Shown: positions 25,517 to 34,456, counted from the first letter of the stretch. The stretch: 64,000 bases of DNA from Brevibacillus gelatini (GCF_003710935.1 NZ_RHHS01000012.1:120588-184587), one strand, 5' to 3'. Made by a program: numbers and translations. The notes: a model not told the origin generated them from the sequence alone.

Positions 25517-26004
25517 TTTTGAATGAAAAAATAAAAGCGGCAGAAGTCAGCCTGACTGGCGTGAACGGTGAGGACCTTGGGATCGTCGACACAAAAGTCG
25601 CACTGAAAATGGCAAAGGAGCAGGGTGTCGACCTCGTTTGCCTGTCGCTCGCACAAAGCCCGCCGCCGTGCCAACTGGTAAGCCGCACCAACTACAAAGA
25701 GCAGCTCAACCGCGAAAAGGCCAGGCAGCGCAAAGAGGAAAAAGGCAGAAAAGTAAAGGAGCTTCGCTTGAGCGCCTATATCGAACAGCACGACTACGAT
25801 ACGAAAAAGCGACAGGCCGAAAAAATTCTTACGGCAGGGGACGCGGTGCAATTGACGGTGCGCCTCGAGAAAAAAGAAAGCCAGGAAGCGAAAAATTTGC
25901 TCCAGCAACTCGTAAAAGAGCTTGCGCATTGCGGCGTGCAGGAAAAAGGGATTCAAGTGAGCGGCAAGCAAGTGGTCGCTGTTCTGCTCCCTAAAGAGCA
26001 ATAG
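25513..26004 (+). CDS. Divergent translation initiation factor IF-3 paralogue
   Basis: A 163-residue protein with both IF-3 domains: the N domain (LNEKIKAAEVSLTGVNGEDLG, then PPPCQLV) and the C domain (KELRLSAYIEQHDYDTKKRQAEKIL). Canonical IF-3 binds the 30S subunit and guards start-codon selection. Here normally constant positions differ: KPPVCRIMDYGKY is replaced by SPPPCQLVSRTNYKE, and the FRGRE loop by LEKKE. The gene is not next to rpmI-rplT, where the main infC normally lies, so this is probably a second, specialised copy. ATG 25513 follows AAGGTG at 8 bases. Confidence 0.8.
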   Translation: MILNEKIKAAEVSLTGVNGEDLGIVDTKVALKMAKEQGVDLVCLSLAQSPPPCQLVSRTNYKEQLNREKARQRKEEKGRKVKELRLSAYIEQHDYDTKKRQAEKILTAGDAVQLTVRLEKKESQEAKNLLQQLVKELAHCGVQEKGIQVSGKQVVAVLLPKEQ

Positions 26005-26016
26005 CGGTACGGGAAG

Positions 26017-26067
26017 GTCCGGCTCGGTGCGGCAGTTGATGTTGCCGCTTCCGCCGGGCTTTTTTTC
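26017..26067 (+). terminator. Terminator after the IF-3 paralogue
   Basis: CCGGC/GCCGG encloses the inner stem GCGGCA/TTGCCGC and is followed by seven T. Confidence 0.75.
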
Positions 26068-26156
26068 GCGGATGTAGCCGTTCGCTTGCTTGCTGCGTCT
26101 TTTCTTATTGGATTGAAAAAGACAAGCCATTATCAAACAGAAAAGCGAGTGATTTC

Positions 26157-26915
26157 ATGCCGTTTACCTTTTCCCACCCGGCAATCGTCCTGCCGCTGCG
26201 CAGATGGGGCTGGGTTTCCTTTCCGGCTCTCGTCTTTGGCAGCATGGCGCCGGATTTTGAATATTTTTTGCGCATGCAGCCGTACAGCGTCTACAGCCAC
26301 ACGTTTCTTGGCCTGTTTTGCGTTGATCTTCCGCTCGTGATCGTTCTGTATGTTGTGTACCGTTTCCTCGTAGAAAAAGGACTGCTCGCGGTCTTGCCGC
26401 TGTGGGCGGCAAAAGGCTTGGCGTGCAGGCGAACAGGAAAAGAAAGTCGGAAGCGGAAGTGGGTATCGCTGGTCGTATTCGTTTACTCTGCGCTGCTCGG
26501 AAGCTATAGCCATATCGCCTGGGATGCTTTTACACACGACAGGGGCAGCATGGTCGAGCGGTTCGTTTTTTTGCAACAACGCATCCCGCTCGTTTTTCTC
26601 GAAGTACCTGTCTACAAGCTGCTGCAACACGGCAGCACGCTGCTGGGCGGGCTTGCCATCGTGTATGTCATCTGGCGCTCCGGACGCCACAAGCATCACG
26701 TCGAGATCAAACAGGCCACGCTGTACGGGAAAGTGCTGTTCTGGCTAGGCGTGGCGGTAATCGGACTGGGCGTCGTCGTTTGGCATGCCTTTTTCGTAAA
26801 AGGGGTGTCTCCCCTGATTCATCCGTTGCAGCATGTCGTTCCGTTTCTGTCTGGCAGCCTGCTCGGGATCTGTCTGCTTGCTCCGCTCGTGAATCGGCCA
26901 GGATTGAAAAAATAG
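26157..26915 (+). CDS. DUF4184 family membrane protein
   Basis: A 252-residue protein with about six membrane segments. The N terminus MPFTFSHPAIVLPL, the GSMAPDFEYFL motif, SHTFLGLFCVDLPL and the conserved GSYSHIAWDAFTH are characteristic of DUF4184, whose conserved His and Asp residues recall membrane-embedded metal hydrolases. Function is not established. The ribosome site is weak. It lies alone between a terminator and spoVK. Confidence 0.85.
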   Translation: MPFTFSHPAIVLPLRRWGWVSFPALVFGSMAPDFEYFLRMQPYSVYSHTFLGLFCVDLPLVIVLYVVYRFLVEKGLLAVLPLWAAKGLACRRTGKESRKRKWVSLVVFVYSALLGSYSHIAWDAFTHDRGSMVERFVFLQQRIPLVFLEVPVYKLLQHGSTLLGGLAIVYVIWRSGRHKHHVEIKQATLYGKVLFWLGVAVIGLGVVVWHAFFVKGVSPLIHPLQHVVPFLSGSLLGICLLAPLVNRPGLKK

Positions 26916-27083
26916 GGCAGGTTTATCCAGCTTCTGAGTATATTATTGTATGGCTGAAAAAACATGTGTCCGCACTGGCCCAAACCGGATGACCCTTTTG
27001 AACATAAAGCATTGTTGCGTATCTGTAAGGACTGACAGGCAGGAGCGAACGTTTGAGTGATGCACAAAGGCAGGTGATCGAAC

Positions 27084-28043
27084 ATGAGACATTCGGAAAG
27101 CAGTCTCTCCGTTGATTCCAGCTCTACTACTACCGCTTCAAACTCCAACAGGATTCAGGTCGTCTTCAAGCGCAAGGATTTATCCATCAAAAAGCCCGAA
27201 ACACTGCCCGAATACGTGAATGCATCCGCCCCTAGCGAATTGGCCGCCTTGTTTGATGAACTTGAAAATTTGATCGGTCTGCAGGAAGCGAAGAAGACGA
27301 TGTATGAGATTTATGCGCTGATAAAAATCAACAAGGAACGGGAAAAGCATCAATTGAAAATTGAGAAGCAAGTGTTTCATATGGTGTTCAAAGGCAACCC
27401 GGGCACGGGCAAGACGACAGTTGCCCGCTTGTTCGGCAAAATGTTTCGTGAAATGGGCATTTTGAGCAAAGGCCATCTGATCGAGGTGGAGCGAGCTGAT
27501 CTGGTCGGCGAGTTCATCGGACATACGGCGCAAAAAACGCGTGAATTGGTCAAAAAGGCACTCGGCGGGATTTTGTTTATTGACGAGGCGTACTCGCTGG
27601 CAAGAGGGGGCGAAAAAGACTTTGGCAAGGAGGCGGTGGATTGCCTGACAAAAGCACTCGAAGATTCGAACAAAGATTTTATTTGTATTATTGCCGGTTA
27701 CAATGATGAAATGGAGCAGTTTCTGGAGCTGAACCCCGGCCTTCCTTCCCGGTTTCCTGTTCACATCAACTTTGCCGATTATAGTGTGGAAGAACTTTTG
27801 GAGATTGCCAATCTGATGACGCGTGAAAAGGACTTTGAGCTGACGAGGGAGGCGAAAGAGAAAATTCGCCGTCAGTTGACCGGAATCGTGAATGATCCGT
27901 TCCAGCGAAATTTTAGCAACGCCAGGTTTGTGCGAAATTGCATCGAGAAGGCGATCAGGGTGCAGGCGGTCCGACTGATGAAATCAAATGAGCTGACACG
28001 TGAAGAATTGCGGCGGCTGAAAGCCGAAGACTTTCAGGTGTGA
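27084..28043 (+). CDS. spoVK: Stage V sporulation protein K, AAA+ ATPase
   Basis: SpoVK is needed for spore maturation in B. subtilis. The 319-residue protein has a short disordered start, then a CbxX/CfqX-type AAA+ module: Walker A GNPGTGKTT near residue 104, Walker B GGILFIDEAYSLARGG, sensor-1 region CIIAGYNDEM, arginine-finger region LPSRFPVHI, and a helical lid (NFSNARFVRN). GGCAGGTGA lies before the ATG. hflX and ynbB follow in B. subtilis order. It has its own terminator. No convincing sigma-E promoter was found upstream. Confidence 0.93.
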   Translation: MRHSESSLSVDSSSTTTASNSNRIQVVFKRKDLSIKKPETLPEYVNASAPSELAALFDELENLIGLQEAKKTMYEIYALIKINKEREKHQLKIEKQVFHMVFKGNPGTGKTTVARLFGKMFREMGILSKGHLIEVERADLVGEFIGHTAQKTRELVKKALGGILFIDEAYSLARGGEKDFGKEAVDCLTKALEDSNKDFICIIAGYNDEMEQFLELNPGLPSRFPVHINFADYSVEELLEIANLMTREKDFELTREAKEKIRRQLTGIVNDPFQRNFSNARFVRNCIEKAIRVQAVRLMKSNELTREELRRLKAEDFQV

Positions 28044-28063
28044 ATTTGCCCCTTTCTCTATCT

Positions 28064-28092
28064 GATCCCTCCGCTGTGAGGGATTGTTTTTT
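28064..28092 (+). terminator. spoVK terminator
   Basis: ATCCCTC/GAGGGAT with a 6-base loop is followed by TGTTTTTT. Confidence 0.82.
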
Positions 28093-28160
28093 CATGTAAA
28101 ATGCCTGGTATTGAATCGACGCCATGGCTGAATCGTCATCGCAACGAAATGGGCAAAATG

Positions 28161-28169
28161 TGGTATGAT
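28161..28169 (+). promoter_or_regulatory. Extended -10 promoter of hflX-ynbB
   Basis: TGGTATGAT lies 25 bases before the hflX GTG. No good -35 is present. Confidence 0.5.
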
Positions 28170-28193
28170 AGGGAATAGAAAGGGCGTGAATCG

Positions 28194-29486
28194 GTGAACG
28201 AATTTATCAAAACAAAAGAAACCGCGATTCTGGTCGGTTGCTATCTGGATAACCGCGATGCAGAACGAACACGTCTCTCCATGGAAGAATTGCACGAGCT
28301 GGCTGAAACGGCTGGTGTCGAAGTGCTCGATGTCGTGACGCAAAACAGAGACAGAATCGACGCTGCCTGGTATTTGGGGACGGGCAAAATTGAGGAAATT
28401 GCCGAAAAGGCCCGTGAGCTGGACGTAGACGTCATCATTTTCAACGACGAACTGTCCCCGAGTCAGACGCGCAATCTGGACAAAGTGTTTGATTGCAAGG
28501 TCATTGACCGGACCCAGCTCATTCTCGATATTTTTGCGGGGCGAGCGCAGTCGCGCGAAGGGAAAATTCAGGTCGAGCTTGCGCAGTACAACTACTTGCT
28601 GCCGCGACTGGCTGGTCAGGGCAAGCAGCTTTCCCGGCTGGGTGGCGGAATCGGGACGCGCGGTCCCGGTGAGTCCAAGCTGGAAAGTGACCGCCGCCAC
28701 ATTCGCAGACGGATCAGCGAATTGAAGCAGCAGTTGGACGATACGGTTCGGACGAGACAGCTTCATAGGGAACGCCGCAAAAAAAACAACGTGTTCCAGA
28801 TTGCGCTGGTTGGCTATACGAACGCGGGCAAGTCGACGATCCTCAATCAGTTGACACAGGCAAACACCTTGCAGGAAGATAAATTGTTTGCCACGCTGGA
28901 CCCGACGACTCGTCAGCTCGTGCTGCCGAGCGGACTGGAAGTGCTTCTGACGGATACGGTCGGCTTCATCCAGGATTTGCCGACAAGCCTGGTCGCTGCT
29001 TTTCGCTCCACTTTGGAGGGCGTGAAGGAAGCCGACCTGATTTTGCATGTCGTTGACAGCCACCATCCGGATTTTCGCGTGCACATGGAAGTCGTCGATA
29101 AAATTTTGCGGGAACTGAAAGCAGAAGACATTCCACAGCTTGTCGTGTTCAACAAGGCTGACTTGCTGACGGAAGGCGCTTACCTGCCGCATGCAGGCGA
29201 ATCCATTCTCATCTCTGCCATTCGCAAGGAAGATCAGCAACGGCTGCTGGCGAGGATCGAACAATTTGTGCTTTCCTCTTATAATGAAATGAAGTTGCGT
29301 GTCCCGGTCGAGCGCGGGGACATTCTGTCGCTGTTACACCGCGAAGGTGTGGAGATGGAACAGCAATTTAACGAAGAGGAAGCGTCGTACCTGGTCACCG
29401 TGCGCGTGAACCGGGACAATCCGATCTACGGAAAGATCGCTCCTTTTCTCCTGGACAAACCAGAGACTGTTGAAGAGAGTTGGTAA
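28194..29486 (+). CDS. hflX: Ribosome-associated GTPase HflX
   Basis: HflX splits stalled or hibernating 70S ribosomes. Of its 430 residues, the N-terminal domain contains the glycine-rich loop GGGIGTRGPGE typical of HflX, followed by a coiled helix and the G domain with GYTNAGKST near residue 206, DTVGF and NKAD. The start is GTG, with GGGCGTGAA before it. ynbB follows after 8 bases. Confidence 0.95.
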   Translation: MNEFIKTKETAILVGCYLDNRDAERTRLSMEELHELAETAGVEVLDVVTQNRDRIDAAWYLGTGKIEEIAEKARELDVDVIIFNDELSPSQTRNLDKVFDCKVIDRTQLILDIFAGRAQSREGKIQVELAQYNYLLPRLAGQGKQLSRLGGGIGTRGPGESKLESDRRHIRRRISELKQQLDDTVRTRQLHRERRKKNNVFQIALVGYTNAGKSTILNQLTQANTLQEDKLFATLDPTTRQLVLPSGLEVLLTDTVGFIQDLPTSLVAAFRSTLEGVKEADLILHVVDSHHPDFRVHMEVVDKILRELKAEDIPQLVVFNKADLLTEGAYLPHAGESILISAIRKEDQQRLLARIEQFVLSSYNEMKLRVPVERGDILSLLHREGVEMEQQFNEEEASYLVTVRVNRDNPIYGKIAPFLLDKPETVEESW

Positions 29487-29494
29487 GATAGCAG

Positions 29495-30772
29495 ATGTTT
29501 CAATACTTTTCCCACGGAGAAAAGCTTCGTCCGCTCGTCATGGAAGTAGAAGCGATGATCTCCGAAAGACATCGTCAAATTTCCGCGCTGGTGGACACCA
29601 ATCAGCTGAAAGTGCTGCGTTCTTTTCAAAAGCATGAAGTGAACGAGTTTCACTTTTCACCGTCAACCGGTTACGGCTACGACGATTCCGGGCGGGCTAC
29701 GCTGGAATCGATCTACGCGGACGTTTTTGGCGGAGAGGCGGCACTGGTACGGCCGCACATTATTTCCGGCACGCACGCGATTGCCATTTCCTTGTTTGGC
29801 ATTTTGCGTCCTGGCGACGACTTGCTCTACATCACGGGCAAACCGTACGACACATTGGAAGAGGTCGTGGGGGTGCGCGGCGAAGGCCAAGGCTCGCTGA
29901 AAGACTATGGCATCGGATACAGCTACGTGCCGCTGACGCCGGAGGGCGAAATTGATTTTCTCGCCGTAGCGCAAGCGATCACGCCGAAGACAAAAGTGAT
30001 CGGCATTCAGCGTTCACGCGGCTACGCGGATCGACCTTCCTTCACGATCGCCAAAATCCGGGAAATGATTCGCGTTGTCAAAGAAATGAAGCCGGATGTG
30101 ATCGTATTCGTGGACAACTGCTACGGAGAGTTCACGGAAGAGCAGGAGCCGCTGCACGTAGGGGCAGACATCATGGCCGGCTCCCTGATTAAAAACCCTG
30201 GCGGCGGGCTGGTCAAAACGGGCGGCTACATTGTCGGCCGGGAAGACCTCGTCAAGCTGGCTTCGTACCGGATGGCAGCGCCGGGCATCGGTGCAGAGGG
30301 CGGAGCTTCGCTGTACTCGCTTTTGGAAATGTACCAAGGCTTTTTCCTGGCGCCGCACGTCGTCGGCGAAGCGTTGAAGGGCGCGGTGTTTTCATCGGCT
30401 CTCCTGGAGCGCCTTGGCTTCCAGACAAACCCGCTCTGGCACGAGCCGCGGACTGACCTGATTCAGTCTGTCGCCTTTGGCAGTGCAGAGCGACTGATCG
30501 CCTTTTGCCAGGGGATTCAAAAGGCGGCGCCTGTCGATTCGCACGTGACACCGTATCCGAGCGAGATGCCAGGTTATGCGGACCCGGTCATCATGGCTGC
30601 GGGAACGTTTATTCAAGGGGCGAGCATCGAGTTTTCCGCAGATGGGCCAATCCGTCCGCCGTACCTGGGCTTCGTGCAGGGCGGCTTGACGTATTCGCAC
30701 GTCAAAGTGGGGATTTTAACTGCATTAAACGGCATGCTGGAAAAAGGTTTGCTCGATCTGCCTGAAAAGTAA
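29495..30772 (+). CDS. ynbB: YnbB, methionine gamma-lyase family PLP protein
   Basis: A 425-residue PLP-dependent protein of the YnbB/aluminium-resistance family, related to Cys/Met metabolism enzymes. SGTHAIAISLFG forms the cofactor phosphate pocket, VFVDNCYGEF holds the PLP-binding Asp, and GSLIKNPGGG contains the putative Schiff-base lysine. Its physiological substrate is not established. The spoVK-hflX-ynbB-glnR-glnA order is conserved with B. subtilis, and a terminator separates it from glnR. Confidence 0.88.
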   Translation: MFQYFSHGEKLRPLVMEVEAMISERHRQISALVDTNQLKVLRSFQKHEVNEFHFSPSTGYGYDDSGRATLESIYADVFGGEAALVRPHIISGTHAIAISLFGILRPGDDLLYITGKPYDTLEEVVGVRGEGQGSLKDYGIGYSYVPLTPEGEIDFLAVAQAITPKTKVIGIQRSRGYADRPSFTIAKIREMIRVVKEMKPDVIVFVDNCYGEFTEEQEPLHVGADIMAGSLIKNPGGGLVKTGGYIVGREDLVKLASYRMAAPGIGAEGGASLYSLLEMYQGFFLAPHVVGEALKGAVFSSALLERLGFQTNPLWHEPRTDLIQSVAFGSAERLIAFCQGIQKAAPVDSHVTPYPSEMPGYADPVIMAAGTFIQGASIEFSADGPIRPPYLGFVQGGLTYSHVKVGILTALNGMLEKGLLDLPEK

Positions 30773-30806
30773 ACCGCGCACAAAAAGCGGCGCAGAAGTA
30801 GACGAG

Positions 30807-30841
30807 ACGGCATTCTCTGCACAAGAGGATGCTGTTTTTTT
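30807..30841 (+). terminator. hflX-ynbB terminator
   Basis: An 11-bp stem (ACGGCATTCTC with GAGGATGCTGT, including G-T pairs) is followed by six to seven T. The rest of the 311-base gap to glnR holds the GlnR promoter region listed next and no other gene. Confidence 0.82.
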
Positions 30842-30998
30842 GCGGTTGAAGCACCGGAGATAGTCTGCAAGAAGCGGCGACTGGCGGAAAAAGCAAGCAG
30901 CTCGATGTTCTCAAAAGGCGGTTTCAAGCAAAAGTAGCGGAGAGTGAGGTATGCATCGTGGGACAACGTGGATTTTTATCGATAAGCGTCACTTTTTG

Positions 30999-31048
30999 CG
31001 TAATATTTTCTAACATCCGTTGACAGTGTTTTTGCTTTTGCATAAAAT
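30999..31048 (+). promoter_or_regulatory. glnRA promoter with GlnR/TnrA box
   Basis: TTGACA (31020-31025), 17 bases, TAAAAT (31043-31048). Four bases upstream of the -35 lies CGTAA-N7-TAACA (30999-31015), one mismatch from the GlnR box TGTNA-N7-TNACA. The arrangement mirrors the B. subtilis glnRA control region. Confidence 0.82.
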
Positions 31049-31083
31049 AAGGCATATGGAAAACGATAGAGGAGGGACAAGTC

Positions 31084-31494
31084 ATGAGTGATGACCTTCG
31101 CCGGAATATGGCCCTCTTTCCCATCGGGATCGTCATGAAACTGACCGATCTCACTGCGAGACAGATTCGCTACTATGAACAAAATGGCCTGATTCAACCG
31201 GCTCGCACAGAAGGGAAGCAGCGGCTTTTCTCCTTCAATGATGTAGACCGACTTTTGGAAATCAAGGAATTGATTGAAAAAGGGCTGAATATTGCCGGGA
31301 TCAAGCAAGTGCTGAAGCTGCAGGGGCCTGCTGCGGAGCCGACGGAGATTTCGACTGCTTCCGAGGTGAAGCGCAAGGACATGTCAGACAAGGAATTGCA
31401 CCAATTACTCAGACAACAGATCATGTATCGCAATGCTACCCGCCCAGGCGAGGACGCATTGATACGTGGAGAGCTATCTCGCTTCTTCCACTAA
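31084..31494 (+). CDS. glnR: MerR-family nitrogen regulator GlnR
   Basis: GlnR represses glnRA and other nitrogen genes when feedback-inhibited glutamine synthetase signals glutamine excess. The 136-residue protein has the MerR-type winged helix (IGIVMKLTDLTARQIRYYEQNGLI, then TEGKQRLFSFNDVDRL) and the C-terminal tail that senses glutamine synthetase (ELSRFFH). GAGGAGGGA precedes the ATG. glnA follows after 34 bases with its own ribosome site, so the pair forms one operon under the box at 30999. Confidence 0.96.
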   Translation: MSDDLRRNMALFPIGIVMKLTDLTARQIRYYEQNGLIQPARTEGKQRLFSFNDVDRLLEIKELIEKGLNIAGIKQVLKLQGPAAEPTEISTASEVKRKDMSDKELHQLLRQQIMYRNATRPGEDALIRGELSRFFH

Positions 31495-31528
31495 TATAAA
31501 GTTGTGAGAGTGACAGGAGGAGAGAAAT

Positions 31529-32863
31529 GTGAGCAAGTACACACGAGAAGACATTATGCGATTGGCCCAGGAAGAGGACGTGAGATACATCCGTCTGCAG
31601 TTTACCGATCTGCTGGGTATCATCAAAAATGTGGAGATTCCTCTGTCTCAACTGCCAAAAGCGTTGGACAACAAAATGATGTTTGACGGTTCTTCCATCG
31701 AGGGATTTGTTCGCATTGAGGAATCGGATATGTACCTGGTACCGGATCTGGATACCTGGGTTGTATTCCCGTGGGGCAACGAGCATGGGAAAGTTGCACG
31801 TCTGATCTGTGATATTTATATGCCGGATGGCACTCCATTTGAGGGGGACCCACGCTACATTTTGAAACGCGCACTGAAAGAAGCAGAAGAATTGGGCTTC
31901 ACAGCTTTTAACGTGGGTCCGGAACCTGAATTCTTCCTGTTCAAACTCAACGAAAAAGGCGAACCTACGCTTGATCTGAACGACCAAGGCGGCTATTTTG
32001 ACTTTGCTCCACTTGATCTTGGCGAAAACTGCCGTCGCGACATCGTATTGACGCTGGAAAAAATGGGCTTTGAAATCGAAGCTTCCCATCACGAGGTAGC
32101 ACCAGGTCAACACGAAATCGACTTCAAATACGCGAATGCGCTGCAAGCCGCAGACCAGATTTTGACTTTCAAGCTGGTTGTAAAAACAATCGCGCAAAAA
32201 CACGGTCTGCATGCGACCTTCATGCCAAAACCGCTCTACGGTGTGGCAGGCTCCGGTATGCACGCGAACCAATCCTTGTTCCGCGGCAACCAAAATGCGT
32301 TCTACGACGAGACAGACGAAATGGGTCTGAGCCAAACAGCGAAGCATTACCTTGCAGGTATTTTGCAGCACGCTCGCGGCTTCACCGCGATCACGAACCC
32401 GCTCGTGAACTCGTACAAACGTCTGGTACCTGGCTATGAAGCCCCTTGCTACGTGGCATGGTCGGCGAAAAACCGCTCTCCATTGATCCGTATCCCTGCC
32501 TCCCGCGGTATGGGAACCCGTATCGAAGTGCGCAGCCCAGACCCAGCGACAAACCCGTACCTTGCTTTGGCTGTCATGCTGAAAGCAGGTCTGGACGGCA
32601 TCAAAAACAAACTGGCTGTGCCGCCAGCGGTCGACCGCAACATCTACGTCATGACCGAAGAAGAGCGCGAAGCAAACGGCATCAGCAACCTGCCGGCTAC
32701 GCTCAAAGAAGCAATCGAGTGCCTGAAAGCCGATCCGGTGATTTGCGAAGCACTGGGTGAGCACGCGCTGATGCACTTCATCGAAGCAAAAGAAATCGAA
32801 TGGGATATGTTCCGCACTCGCGTCCACGACTGGGAGCGCGAGCAGTACATGAGCACTTACTAA
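31529..32863 (+). CDS. glnA: Type I-alpha glutamine synthetase
   Basis: This enzyme makes glutamine from glutamate, ammonia and ATP as a dodecamer and doubles as a nitrogen sensor through GlnR/TnrA. The 444-residue length is that of the GSI-alpha form, which lacks the adenylylation site. Catalytic signatures [39 protein letters not shown] and [16 protein letters not shown] are present. The start is GTG after GGAGGAGAG. A strong terminator ends the operon. Confidence 0.98.
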   Translation: MSKYTREDIMRLAQEEDVRYIRLQFTDLLGIIKNVEIPLSQLPKALDNKMMFDGSSIEGFVRIEESDMYLVPDLDTWVVFPWGNEHGKVARLICDIYMPDGTPFEGDPRYILKRALKEAEELGFTAFNVGPEPEFFLFKLNEKGEPTLDLNDQGGYFDFAPLDLGENCRRDIVLTLEKMGFEIEASHHEVAPGQHEIDFKYANALQAADQILTFKLVVKTIAQKHGLHATFMPKPLYGVAGSGMHANQSLFRGNQNAFYDETDEMGLSQTAKHYLAGILQHARGFTAITNPLVNSYKRLVPGYEAPCYVAWSAKNRSPLIRIPASRGMGTRIEVRSPDPATNPYLALAVMLKAGLDGIKNKLAVPPAVDRNIYVMTEEEREANGISNLPATLKEAIECLKADPVICEALGEHALMHFIEAKEIEWDMFRTRVHDWEREQYMSTY

Positions 32864-32870
32864 TAAGTGA

Positions 32871-32903
32871 AACCCCTTGTGCCTGTTGGTGCGAGGGGTT
32901 TTT
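32871..32903 (+). terminator. glnRA terminator
   Basis: AACCCCTTG pairs with CGAGGGGTT and a T run follows, 8 bases past the stop codon. Confidence 0.87.
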
Positions 32904-32959
32904 GCTTTTGTGCTTACCGCAGTCATTTACCTCCCCTGCTTTGATAGGAGACAGCTTAT

Positions 32960-33000
32960 GAAAACGACTCCTTGTTCAAGCACAGAAAACAAGGAGCCGC
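32960..33000 (-). terminator. Terminator of the FusB-like gene
   Basis: On the minus strand GGCTCCTTGT pairs with ACAAGGAGTC and TTTT follows, about 40 bases past the stop. Confidence 0.72.
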
Positions 33001-33040
33001 GATCATTTTGTACGCTTGACTGCGTTCGTGCTGCTCATGC

Positions 33041-33679
33041 TCATTTGACCATGAGCGCAAGAAAATCGTGCAGTTTTTCCAGTGAGCGGATATGTTGATT
33101 ACAGGTGATGCTGTCCTGACACAAATAGTTGCCTTTTTTCAAATACGTGCCGTCATTGGAACTCCGCGCTTCCAGGACGAACATGCCGATTTCCGTAATT
33201 TTGTTGCAGATGGCACAAATCCCTTTTTGCGGCAGCGGGGTAAAAACGCCGTGAATGCCGATCAGCTTGTCGCCGTAGTTGGCGATGATATATTTTTTGT
33301 CTGACCCGCTGTCGAACCAGCTGACATACGTTGTTTCCGCATACGGAATCTCCGCCGTCGCAGGTGGCTTGAGCTTCTTGACTTTCGGGAACATTTTTTT
33401 GATGGCTTGCTCTGTCAACGCCGGGAACGGGATGATATACGGAGACAGCCGCAGCAGAAACTGTTTGGCTTCATTTTTTTCCTTGATGACAGAAAGCGAC
33501 GCAAGCAGTTGCTTTTGTTCCTCTGTCAGCTCAGGGTAGAGCTGAAATACGGATTCCTGGGCGATTTCCTTGCGGGCACGGATCACGTTTGGATCTGTGC
33601 TGCCCGCATAAGCATTCAACAGGCTTTGAACCTGTGCCTTGATAAAGTGGTAGTGATGGGGGAAAATAAATGGTTCCAT
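33041..33679 (-). CDS. FusB/FusC-family EF-G-binding protein
   Basis: A 212-residue two-domain protein. The N-terminal helical domain starts FIFPHHYHFI. The C-terminal treble-clef domain carries zinc ligands in CAICNK and YLCQDSITCNQ, plus the SSNDGTYLKKG segment. These match staphylococcal FusB, which binds EF-G, frees it from fusidic acid-stalled ribosomes and gives resistance. Chromosomal homologues in Bacillota probably aid EF-G turnover; resistance here is inference. The start follows GAGGAACC. Its leader contains a potential hairpin (33705-33761). Confidence 0.88.
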   Translation of the reverse strand: MEPFIFPHHYHFIKAQVQSLLNAYAGSTDPNVIRARKEIAQESVFQLYPELTEEQKQLLASLSVIKEKNEAKQFLLRLSPYIIPFPALTEQAIKKMFPKVKKLKPPATAEIPYAETTYVSWFDSGSDKKYIIANYGDKLIGIHGVFTPLPQKGICAICNKITEIGMFVLEARSSNDGTYLKKGNYLCQDSITCNQHIRSLEKLHDFLALMVK

Positions 33680-33704
33680 CTCGTCTGGTTCCTCCTTGCT
33701 GTGT

Positions 33705-33761
33705 ACTCCGCTAATTGTAAGGAGTCGTAGTTTGTATCTACTACTCTAAAAGGAGCGGAGT
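33705..33761 (-). promoter_or_regulatory. Structured 5' leader of the FusB-like gene
   Basis: A closing stem ACTCCGCT/AGCGGAGT encloses GTAGT/ACTAC. The structure ends about 15 bases before the ribosome site, so folding could influence expression. No promoter could be placed with confidence. Confidence 0.45.
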
Positions 33762-33805
33762 GCGCAGGAAAGGGAAAGAACGATTGTAAAAAGAACTCGG
33801 CATAT

Positions 33806-33842
33806 AAAAAGCACTGACCGTCTCGTGGACGCGCCAGTGCTT
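33806..33842 (-). terminator. Terminator of the CD3324-type gene
   Basis: AAGCACTG/CAGTGCTT with a long loop is followed on the minus strand by T residues, directly after the stop codon. Confidence 0.82.
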
Positions 33843-33846
33843 GTGT

Positions 33847-34110
33847 CTATTTCGCGTATACAATCTTTTTGATCGTTTCCGGCGAGAGAAAATACTGCGT
33901 GGCCAGCTGTTGAATGGAAACGCCCTCGCGAAAAGCGCTGCGGATGGCGTTGTTCCGTTCGTCCAGCTGTTTGCGAAAGCCAGTCCGGGTTCCCCATTTG
34001 TGATGGGACGTTTTTGGCTTTGGAATGTATAAAAGTTCTCCCTGCACGTACTTCTGGATTTCTGCGATCAAAGTTTCTGGCAGCATGCTCGCTGCGTTTA
34101 CATATTTCAT
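33847..34110 (-). CDS. CD3324 family small helix-turn-helix protein
   Basis: An 87-residue protein of the CD3324 family. MKYVNAASMLPETLIAEIQKYVQGELLYIP is the family N terminus, followed by a basic linker (KTSHHKWGTRTG) and a C-terminal HTH-like helix pair (VSIQQLATQYFLSPETIKKIV). DNA binding is likely but the target is unknown. AAGGAG lies 8 bases before the ATG. It is preceded by an unusually structured leader of about 240 bases. Confidence 0.82.
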   Translation of the reverse strand: MKYVNAASMLPETLIAEIQKYVQGELLYIPKPKTSHHKWGTRTGFRKQLDERNNAIRSAFREGVSIQQLATQYFLSPETIKKIVYAK

Positions 34111-34150
34111 TTCCGCTCGCTCCTTATTTTTTTGAAGTGAAAAATAAGGG

Positions 34151-34364
34151 GCAAAGCCAGGAAATAAGATATGAGATACGTAAGAGAAGGCGATGAATTG
34201 TCTAAACGACTGTCCACCTCATGCAAAGTATCGCCTTATTTCCGGGCTTTGCATGAGACGCTGCAGTATCTGGCAAACTGATTCCATTCACCATCCATAC
34301 ACCCCCTCGCTCGCGTTTGCTCTTATGCGGGCAACCGAGTGCCCGCGCAGTCGTTTCCATTATA
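34151..34364 (-). promoter_or_regulatory. Candidate structured leader RNA upstream of the CD3324-type gene
   Basis: Reading the minus strand: TATAAT (34359-34364); hairpin GCGGGCA/TGCCCGC (34327-34346); stem A CTCATGCAAAG/CTTTGCATGAG (34247-34257 with 34218-34228); then stem B, an 18-bp pairing with one mismatch (34235-34252 with 34151-34168) extended by ATCGCCTT pairing (34230-34237 with 34187-34194). Stems A and B share bases 34247-34252, so they exclude each other. A T-rich run follows stem B. No gene lies in this 346-base gap, which starts at the CD3324-type ATG and ends at the DUF4269 stop. Confidence 0.5.
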
Positions 34365-34456
34365 AATCATCCGTCTGTGATTTGCATCGCGTCTTTGGGT
34401 GATTGGTTCGTCAGTTCTTACAGGCGCTCCGTGCTGTCCGATGCGACAGGTGGCCT

